25,729 nucleotides of DNA from JAWLGW01 sp964569055 (GTDB lineage: Bacteria; Planctomycetota; J058). Both the position numbers and the translations under genes were made by a program. Below, piece after piece: positions 19,367 through 25,729 of the stretch. Location of the stretch: the NCBI GenBank assembly GCA_964569055.1, contig CAZMSZ010000065.1, forward strand, positions 1-25,729, written 5' to 3'. Each line of letters begins with the position of its first letter. Position 1 is the first letter of the stretch. The notes under the pieces were generated by a model that did not search any database, was not told the DNA's origin, and saw only the letters and a list, made by a program, of their open reading frames with translations.

Positions 19367-20761
19367 GTGGCTGCAGCGAACGCTGTATCGACCCTCGATG
19401 GTGCGCCGGGTACCCGCCCACGCTGGGTCGTGAGCGCCCGCAGGCTGGCGTCGGCCGAGGTCGGTGCGGTGCGGGCGTGGTGGGCGGAGGCGGTCACGGG
19501 CGGCCTCTCCGGCGCCACCTGGCGAGATCCCACCGGCGGGGAGGCCTACGCCGTGGGCTCCGTCCACCCGCTCCGGGGCTCGTGGGATGCGGTCGCAGCG
19601 CGGTGTTCGGAGATCGCAGAACGTTTGGCCGTCGCGGCCCGGCCCTGCGGAGGGCCACGAGTCTGGCTCGGGCGAGCGTTCGGCGACGCGCTGCCCGGCG
19701 CCTGCTCCCAATGGGGCGACTGGAGCGGTTGGCCGGCAGCTGCGGCCCTGGTTCCCAGGCTCGAGGTCCGGCTCGAGCCGGCCGGAGGCGCTACCCTCAC
19801 CGCGACCGCGACGGTGAGCCGCGCCGGGCACGGTGTTCACGCGCGCCTGAACTCGGCGTTGGCGCAGCTCGCCGCCCGCCTGCTGCCCTCGTCCGCCGGA
19901 GGGACCGACCGACAGGGCGAGCTGGCCGCGCCCCAGCCCGACCCGGCGGCCCGGCGCGCGTACGAGCGGCGCGTGGCCCAGGCGCTCGCGGCGATCCGCG
20001 GCGGCGAGCTGGAGAAGGTCGTCGTCGCGCGCGCCGCGCGGTGGCAGCTCGCGCCGGCCTTCTCGCTCGCCGCGCTCATGACGCGGCTGTGGCGGCAGCA
20101 GCCCGACGCGCTGGGGTTCGCCTTCGCGCCCGGCGGCGCCGGCGTCCTCCTCGGCGCGAGCCCCGAGCGCCTGCTGCGGGCCCACTCCGGCGCGGTCACC
20201 ACCCATGCCCTGGCGGGCACCGCGCCGCGCGCGCGCGAGGTCGCCCGGGAGGCCGCGCTCGCGGCCGCGCTCCAGGCCTGCCCCAAGACGGCGCGCGAGC
20301 ACGCGCTGGTGGTCGAGGCGATCCGCGCCCGGCTCGGCGCCTGCTGCGTCGCGATCGAGGCGGCTCCCGCGCCGCGCCTGCGCTGGCTCCCCGGGCTGCT
20401 GCACCTCGAGACGCCGCTGCGCGGGCGCCTCCGTCCAGGGGTCTCCCCGCTCGAGGCGGCAGCCGCGCTGCACCCGACGCCGGCCATGGCGGGCTGGCCG
20501 TACGCGGCGGCGCGCGAGTGGCTCGCCCGCCACGACCAGCTCGAGCGGGGCTGGTTCGCGGCGCCGGTCGGCTGGGTCGGGCCAGGGGGTGAGGTCGACC
20601 TCGCGGTCGCCATTCGGAGCGCCTTGATCCGCGGCGGCACGCTGTGGGGCTTCGCCGGCGCGGGGATCGTCGCGGGCTCCGACCCCGCGGCCGAGTGGGC
20701 CGAGACCGAGCTCAAGCTGGCGCCGCTCCGGCGGGCGCTGAGTGGGGAGGGCGCCGCATGA
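19367..20761 (+). CDS. menF: Isochorismate synthase
   Basis: This 464-residue protein converts chorismate to isochorismate, the first step of classical menaquinone synthesis. The N-terminal ~190 residues are divergent, as is usual. The C-terminal chorismate-binding domain is clear: GELEKVVVARA (K217, likely base), LGASPERLL (E267, exactly 50 residues later, as for the E. coli MenF K190/E240 pair from memory), LAGTAPR, HPTPAMAGWP, WFAAPVGW and FAGAGIVAGSDPAAEWAETELK near the end. GTG at 19367 has only a weak ribosome site. The stop overlaps the menD ATG (ATGA), so the two are translationally coupled. It heads the men operon. Confidence 0.93.
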   Translation: MAAANAVSTLDGAPGTRPRWVVSARRLASAEVGAVRAWWAEAVTGGLSGATWRDPTGGEAYAVGSVHPLRGSWDAVAARCSEIAERLAVAARPCGGPRVWLGRAFGDALPGACSQWGDWSGWPAAAALVPRLEVRLEPAGGATLTATATVSRAGHGVHARLNSALAQLAARLLPSSAGGTDRQGELAAPQPDPAARRAYERRVAQALAAIRGGELEKVVVARAARWQLAPAFSLAALMTRLWRQQPDALGFAFAPGGAGVLLGASPERLLRAHSGAVTTHALAGTAPRAREVAREAALAAALQACPKTAREHALVVEAIRARLGACCVAIEAAPAPRLRWLPGLLHLETPLRGRLRPGVSPLEAAAALHPTPAMAGWPYAAAREWLARHDQLERGWFAAPVGWVGPGGEVDLAVAIRSALIRGGTLWGFAGAGIVAGSDPAAEWAETELKLAPLRRALSGEGAA

Positions 20762-22494
20762 GCGCGGCGGACAACGCGCGACTCGCGAGCACGGTCGTGG
20801 CGACCCTGGCCCGCGGCGGGCTGCGCCACGTCGTGCTCTCGCCCGGCTCGCGCAACACCCCGCTGGTGCTCGCCAGCCTCGCGTCCGCCGAGCTCCGCTG
20901 TCACGTGGTGCTCGACGAGCGGGCCGCCGGCTTCGTGGCGCTCGGGCTGGCGCGGACGCTCGGCGCTCCGGTGGGGCTCCTGTGCACGTCCGGCTCGGCC
21001 GGGGCGCACTACCTGCCGGCGCTGATCGAGGCCCGCGCGTCGGGGGTGCCGATCGTGGCGCTCACGGCGAACCGCCCGCCCGAGCTCCACGGCTGCGGGG
21101 CGCCCCAGACGATCGAGCAGGAGGGACTGTTCGGGGCGCACGTCGTGAAGGCCTGCCGGCTCGGCCCCGCCGAGCCCGTCACGCTCGCCGCGAGCGCGAC
21201 CGCGGTGGCCCTCGCGGTCGCGGCCGCCCGCGGGCCCGAGCCCGGCCCGGTGCACCTCGACCTCGCGTTCCGCGAGCCGCTGTGGGAGCCCGGGAGCGAC
21301 TCCGCCCCGGCCGCGATCGCCGCTGGACCCCGGCTGCTGCGGGCCGCGCCCCCGCCCGCGCCCGAGGCGCTCGACGCGCTCGAGGCGCTCGCGACGCGCG
21401 AGCGCGGCGTGATCGTGTGCGGCCCCGAAGCGTCCGGCGCGCCGCCCGGCGCGACGAGCGCCTTCGCCCAGGCCGCCGGCGCGCTCGCGCGCCGGCTCGG
21501 CTGGCCGCTCCTGGCCGAGCCCTCCTCGGGCGCGCGGTTCGGCGCGCCGGAGGGCGCGCCGCTCGTCGCCAGCTACGACGCGCTGTTGCGCGCGCCGGCC
21601 TTCGCCCGCGCGCACCCGCCCGAGGCCGTGCTGCGCTTCGGCCGCCTGCCCCCCTCGGGGCCGCTGGCCGAGTGGCTGGGCGCGGCCGAGGAGACGTGGC
21701 TGGTCGACCCCGCCGGGCGCTGGCTCGATCCGCGCCACGCCGCCCGCGGCCTGGTGGCCGCCGATCCGCTCGCGCTGTGCGCGGCGCTCCTCGAGCGCCT
21801 GCGCGGCGGCGCGCGCGACAGCGCCTGGCTGGCCGCGTGGCAGGACGCGGAGCGGCGCGCGGCCGAGCGGCTCGAGGCCGCGTGCGCGCACGGCCTGTGG
21901 GAAGGCGCGGTGGCCCGCCTCGTCGCGCGCGCCCTCCCGCCGGGCGCGCTGCTCCACGTGGGGAACAGCATGCCCGTGCGCGACCTCGAGTCGTTCGCGC
22001 CGGCCCGGAGCGAGCCGCTCGCGGTGACGGTCAGCCGCGGCGCCAACGGGATCGACGGCTGCATCGCCACCACGGCGGGCGCGGCCCTGGCCTGGCCGGG
22101 GCCGGTGACGACGCTCCTCGGCGACCTCACGTTCCTGCACGACCTCGGCGGGCTGGCCGCGGCCGTCGCGCTCGGCGTGTCGGCGACCCTGGTGGTCCCC
22201 GCCAACGGCGGGGGCGGGATCTTCGAGTTCCTGCCGATCGCGCGGCACCCGCGCGCGTTCGAGCCGGCGTTCCTCACCCCGCAGCCGATCGAGGTCGCCG
22301 CCGCCGCCCGGGCCCTGGGCGCGCGCTACCGCCGCCTGGAGACCTTGCAGGCGCTCGAAGCCGCGCTCGCGACCCCCGACGAGGGCCTGCGCGTGCTCGA
22401 GGTCCCGATCGATCGCCGCGAGAACGTGGCCCGTCACCGCGCCACCTGGGCCGCGGTGGCCGAGGCGCTCGAGCCCGCGCCGGTGCTGCCATGA
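20758..22494 (+). CDS. menD: SEPHCHC synthase (2-succinyl-5-enolpyruvyl-6-hydroxy-3-cyclohexene-1-carboxylate synthase)
   Basis: This 578-residue protein is a thiamine-diphosphate enzyme that adds the succinic semialdehyde unit from 2-oxoglutarate to isochorismate, the second step of menaquinone synthesis. The N-terminal VLSPGSRNTPLVLA and LDERAAGF motifs are typical; E54 is the likely cofactor-activating glutamate. LCTSGSAGAHYLPALIEA follows. The diphosphate/magnesium site starts with GD (455-456) and ends with NGGGGIFEFLP from N483. Length matches the family. The ATG overlaps the menF stop, and its own stop overlaps the menA ATG (ATGA). Confidence 0.97.
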   Translation: MSAADNARLASTVVATLARGGLRHVVLSPGSRNTPLVLASLASAELRCHVVLDERAAGFVALGLARTLGAPVGLLCTSGSAGAHYLPALIEARASGVPIVALTANRPPELHGCGAPQTIEQEGLFGAHVVKACRLGPAEPVTLAASATAVALAVAAARGPEPGPVHLDLAFREPLWEPGSDSAPAAIAAGPRLLRAAPPPAPEALDALEALATRERGVIVCGPEASGAPPGATSAFAQAAGALARRLGWPLLAEPSSGARFGAPEGAPLVASYDALLRAPAFARAHPPEAVLRFGRLPPSGPLAEWLGAAEETWLVDPAGRWLDPRHAARGLVAADPLALCAALLERLRGGARDSAWLAAWQDAERRAAERLEAACAHGLWEGAVARLVARALPPGALLHVGNSMPVRDLESFAPARSEPLAVTVSRGANGIDGCIATTAGAALAWPGPVTTLLGDLTFLHDLGGLAAAVALGVSATLVVPANGGGGIFEFLPIARHPRAFEPAFLTPQPIEVAAAARALGARYRRLETLQALEAALATPDEGLRVLEVPIDRRENVARHRATWAAVAEALEPAPVLP

Positions 22495-23387
22495 CCACCG
22501 CCGTGAGCCCACCACCGCCGCACGCCGCGTGGCTGGCCGCCACCCGCCCCGCCACCCTCACGGTCGGCGCGGTCCCGGTCGTGGTCGGGACCGCGATCGC
22601 CGCGGCCGAGGGCGGCGCTCGCCCGGCGGCCGCCGGCCTGGCCCTCGGCGTGGCGCTCGCGATCCAGATCGGCACCAACCTGTTCAACGACTACGCCGAC
22701 GCGCGCCGCGGCGCCGACGGCGACGACCGCCTCGGTCCGCCGCGCGCCACCCAGCAGGGCTGGCTCACGCCGGGCGCGGTCCTGGCCGCCTCGGTGCTCG
22801 CGTTCGCGGCGGCGGCGGGGCTGGCGACCCCGCTGGTCGCCACGCACGGCGCCCCGCTCCTCGCGGTCGGCCTGGCGTGCATCGCCGCGGGCTTCGCCTA
22901 CACGGGCGGGCCGTGGCCGCTGGCGTACGTCGGGCTGGGCGACGCGTTCGTGCTCCTGTTCTTCGGCGGCGTCGCGACCGTCGGGACCGCCTACGTCCAG
23001 ACCGGCCGCCTCTCCCCGCATGCGTCACTGGCGGCGCTGCCGATCGGCCTGCTCGCGACCGCCGTGCTCGTGGTCAACAACCTGCGCGACCGCGCGAGCG
23101 ACGCCCGCGCCGGCAAGCGCACGCTGGCGGTGCGGCTCGGCGGCGGCTTCGCTCGCGGCGAGTACGTCGCCTGCCTGGCGCTGGCCTACCTCACGCCGGC
23201 GGCGGCGTGGGCCGCGGGGTGGGTCGGGCCCGGCTGGCTGCTCCCGCTCCTGACCGCGCCGCTCGCCTGGGCGCGGGCGCGCGCGGTCGTGCGCCAGGAC
23301 GGCGCCGCCTTGAACCCCGAGCTCGGCGCGACCGCCCGCCTTCAGCTCGCGTTCGCGCTGCTGCTGGCCGCGGGGGTGCTGGCGTGA
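22491..23387 (+). CDS. menA: 1,4-dihydroxy-2-naphthoate polyprenyltransferase
   Basis: This 298-residue, very hydrophobic protein of the UbiA superfamily attaches the polyprenyl tail to 1,4-dihydroxy-2-naphthoate at the membrane. The first aspartate motif is NLFNDYADARRGAD (63-76), and the second is NNLRDRASDARAGKRTLAVRLG around residue 192-213. These bind the magnesium-prenyl diphosphate. About eight membrane helices are apparent. The ATG overlaps the menD stop and the stop overlaps the menC GTG (GTGA). Placing menA inside the operon groups the membrane step with the soluble steps. Confidence 0.96.
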   Translation: MTTAVSPPPPHAAWLAATRPATLTVGAVPVVVGTAIAAAEGGARPAAAGLALGVALAIQIGTNLFNDYADARRGADGDDRLGPPRATQQGWLTPGAVLAASVLAFAAAAGLATPLVATHGAPLLAVGLACIAAGFAYTGGPWPLAYVGLGDAFVLLFFGGVATVGTAYVQTGRLSPHASLAALPIGLLATAVLVVNNLRDRASDARAGKRTLAVRLGGGFARGEYVACLALAYLTPAAAWAAGWVGPGWLLPLLTAPLAWARARAVVRQDGAALNPELGATARLQLAFALLLAAGVLA

Positions 23388-24082
23388 AGCTGCGCGCCGC
23401 GAGCGCCCGCGCCTACGTCCTGCCGCTGGCGCGGCCGCTCCGCACCGCCCGCGCCGCCGCCTCGCTCCGGCGAGGCTGGTGGATTCGGCTCGAGGACGAG
23501 GCGGGCCGGACGGGCTGGGGCGAGGTCGCCTGCTGGCCCGGGTTCGGGGCGGGGCCAGCCGCCGTCCGCGCCGCGCTCGCGCGCCGTCCGCTGGCGGGGC
23601 TGCTCGCCGCGCTCGAGCTCCCCGAGGACGCGGTCGCGCTGGAGGCCGCAGCCCGCGCCACCCGCCCGCCGCCCGAGCTGCGAGCAGGCATCGAGCTGGC
23701 CCTGCTCGACCTCGCCGCGCAGCGCGCCGGGCTGCCGCTGGCCGCCTTCCTCGGCTCCGGCGGCTCGCGCGAGCAGATCCGGGCGCAGCTCCTCGTGGTC
23801 GACGCCACCCAGGCGGGCGCCGCGGCGGCGGACGGTGTGAGCGCGTTCAAGCTCAAGGTCGGCGCGGGCGACGCAGCGAGCGACGCCGCGCGCGTAGCCG
23901 CAGCTCGGGCGGCGATCGGGCCTGACGCCTGGCTGGTCGCCGACGCCAACGGCGGGTGGGAGCGCGGCGAGGCCGCCCGCGCGCTGGCGCTCCTGGCAGC
24001 GGCCGGCGCCGACGCGGTCGAGCAGCCCCTCGCGCCCGGAGACCTCGAGGGCGCGGCTGCGCTCCGCCGCCGCGCGCCGCTC
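23384..24082 (+). CDS. menC: o-Succinylbenzoate synthase, 3' truncated by gap
   Basis: The first 233 residues of an enolase-superfamily dehydratase are visible. It dehydrates SHCHC to o-succinylbenzoate. The capping domain (about 1-100, with GWGEVACWPGFG) leads into the barrel. There the catalytic KLK (K156/K158), the metal ligand D187 in VADANGGW and the ligand E213 in VEQPL are present. The third metal ligand and the second catalytic lysine fall in the assembly gap, so integrity cannot be judged. GTG at 23384 overlaps the menA stop. After the gap no menC sequence is recognised, so roughly 90-100 residues are probably missing. Confidence 0.92.
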
Positions 24083-24182
24083 NNNNNNNNNNNNNNNNNN
24101 NNNNNNNNNNNNNNNNNNNNNNNNNNNNNNNNNNNNNNNNNNNNNNNNNNNNNNNNNNNNNNNNNNNNNNNNNNNNNNNNNN
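24083..24182. other. Assembly gap (100 N)
   Basis: Exactly 100 unknown bases lie between menC and menE. From the usual length of menC, the true missing sequence should be nearer 300 bases or more. Confidence 0.9.
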
Positions 24183-24184
24183 CC

Positions 24185-25729
24185 GCCGAGGCCGCTTCGC
24201 CCGGCGCGACCGACGTCCCCAACCCGGTGTGGAGCACGCGCCTCGCGCGCCCGCGCCATCCCGTCCTGGAGGACCACGGGCTGGTGTGGCGCGGGAGCGA
24301 GCTCGCCGAGTCGGTGACCGGTCTGGCGGGGCGGCTGGCTCGCGGCGGCGTGCGCCCCAGCGAGACCGTCGCGCTGTGCGGCCCGCCCAGCCCCGAGTGG
24401 ATCATCGCCTTCCACGCGCTCGGCTGGCTGGGCGCCGCGGTGGCGCCCATAGCGCCGGGCGCCGCGCGCGAGGAGCTCGCCGCCGCCCTGGAGCTCAGCG
24501 GGGCCGAGCGCGTGTTCGTGGCCCACGGGCTGACCCGGCCGGAGCGCGAGGCGCTCGAGGCCGTCGCTCCGCACGCTCGCTACCTGACCTCGCTCCCGCT
24601 CGGCCCCGCCCCGGCCGAGCGGTTCTGGCCGCTCGAGGAGGCGCGCCTGGTGCTGCTCACCTCGGGCACCACCGGCCGCGCTCGGCCGATCCGCCTCACC
24701 ACCGCGCAGCTCGTGTTCAGCGCCTTCGGCTCCGCGATCCGGCTCGGGCACCACGCCGACGACCGCTGGCTGGCGTGCCTGCCGTTCCACCACGTGGGGG
24801 GCCTCTCGATCCTGGTGCGCTGCGCGTTCTACGGCACGACCGTGGTGCTGCATCGCCGCTTCCGCCCGGCCGAGGTGGCGCGCGCCCTGGACGCGGGGGA
24901 GGCGACCCTGGTCTCGCTGGTGCCGAGCATGCTGCGCGACGTCCTCGACGCCCGCCCCGCGCGGCCGTTCCCCAAGACCCTCCGCGCCGTGCTCCTGGGC
25001 GGCGACGCCGCGCCCGACGAGCTCCTCGCCCGCTGCGCCGAGCTGGACGTCCCCGTGGCGCTCACGTGGGGCATGACCGAGACGGCCTCGCAGGTCGCGA
25101 CGCGCGCGCCCGGTGACCTCGACGCGGCATGTGGAGGCGGCGCTCCGCTCCCGTTCGCGCGGGTGTCCAGCGAGGGCGGTCATCTCGCGGTGCGGGGTCC
25201 GCTCGCGAACGGGGTGGTCCGCACCCGCGACCGCGGCGTGGTCGACTTCGCCGGGCGGGTGCACGTGAGCGGCCGCGCCGAGGCGTTCGTCACCTCGGGC
25301 GGTGAGACGTTCGCCGTGCGCGAGGTGGAGGAGGTGTTGGAGCTGCACCCCGACGTGGCCGCGGCCGCGGTGCTCCCGGTGGCCGACCCGCGCTGGGGAG
25401 AGCGGCCGCTGGCCGTGCTCGTGGCCCGCGACCCGAGCCGCCGGCCCGACGACGCGCTGCTGCGAGCCTGGTGCCGCGTCCGGCTGGCGCGCTTCAAGAC
25501 CCCCGACGCGTTCGCCTGGATCGAGGCCCTCCCGCGCACCGGCCTGGGCAAGCTGGCGCGGGGTCAGCTCGCGGCGCGCTTCGGACGCCCGGCCCGGCGC
25601 CGGGCGCGCCGCCCGAGCGCGCCGCCGACGCCGCCGGCGCCGCCGCCGCGCGCCGCCGCCGACGTGCTGGCCCGACTGCTCGCGGCCGCCGCGCGCTTCG
25701 GCCCGAGCGCCGTCGCCGGGCGGGTCGAG
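24185..25729 (+). CDS. menE: o-Succinylbenzoate-CoA ligase, partial at both ends
   Basis: The frame is open from the gap edge to the window end (515 codons). It encodes an adenylate-forming enzyme that activates o-succinylbenzoate with ATP and CoA. Visible motifs are the phosphate loop LLTSGTTGRARPIRL (from about 24653), FHHVGGLSIL, LLGGDAAPDELL, LTWGMTETAS (around 25063), the hinge region GRAEAFVTSGGETFAVREVEEVLELHPDV and the catalytic-lysine motif LPRTGLGKLAR near 25533-25563. The start may be GTG at 24227 or lie in the gap. After the normal end of the fold, about 55 more codons rich in Pro, Ala and Arg run on with no stop before the window ends, which hints at an extension or fusion. It is the fifth gene of the men operon. 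Confidence 0.93.

Noticed and set aside
19837..22515. 892-codon minus-strand open frame
   Set aside because: Antisense shadow of menF and menD, with low-complexity translation.
23956..25116. Open frame spanning the third gap
   Set aside because: It joins off-frame sequence on both sides through unknown bases. The menC frame before the gap and the menE frame after it carry the family motifs.

Overview
The window is very GC-rich bacterial DNA from a draft assembly. Three runs of exactly 100 N (6308-6407, 17745-17844, 24083-24182) are scaffold gaps of unknown true length, and each one cuts or abuts a gene. The high GC, dense gene packing with 4-base ATGA/GTGA overlaps, GTG/TTG starts, an ECF sigma/anti-sigma pair, a classical menaquinone operon and a very large membrane-anchored peptidase-CAP protein suggest a high-GC Gram-negative lineage such as Planctomycetota or Myxococcota/deltaproteobacteria. 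The sequence alone does not decide between them.

Layout. Positions 1-327 hold no gene, only a hexamer repeat and hairpins. A 1450-residue minus-strand protein (328-4680) carries a GspE-N-like N-terminus, one membrane segment, an HEIVH metallopeptidase domain and a C-terminal CAP domain. Divergent from it on the plus strand are a metallophosphoesterase and an overlapping two-helix HAMP-like membrane protein cut by gap 1. After the gap come an ECF sigma factor, an anti-sigma factor with two zinc-binding anti-sigma domains, and a MazG-like pyrophosphohydrolase, all coupled by 4-base overlaps. A good ECF-type promoter sits just upstream of the sigma gene.

Positions 8544-10386 hold an AT-richer two-gene minus-strand insert: an AAA15/OLD-like ATPase and a DUF4276 TOPRIM-like protein. 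It is the best candidate in the window for a defence-type system. Next come a plus-strand lipoprotein with Ig-like domains and a perfect 467-bp tandem duplication (12311-13245). The duplication copies the 3' end of the lipoprotein gene and a long AT-rich palindrome.

On the minus strand, carB (complete) overlaps a LarA-like nickel-pincer racemase homologue in which every catalytic position I could align is conserved. Gap 2 separates carB from a 5'-truncated fdhD on the plus strand. A GbsR/MarR-type regulator is divergent from the menaquinone operon menF-menD-menA-menC-menE (19367 to the window end). That operon is coupled by ATGA/ATGA/GTGA overlaps and interrupted by gap 3 between menC and menE. 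It makes 1,4-dihydroxy-2-naphthoate precursors from chorismate and prenylates the product; menB and menH are not in the window.
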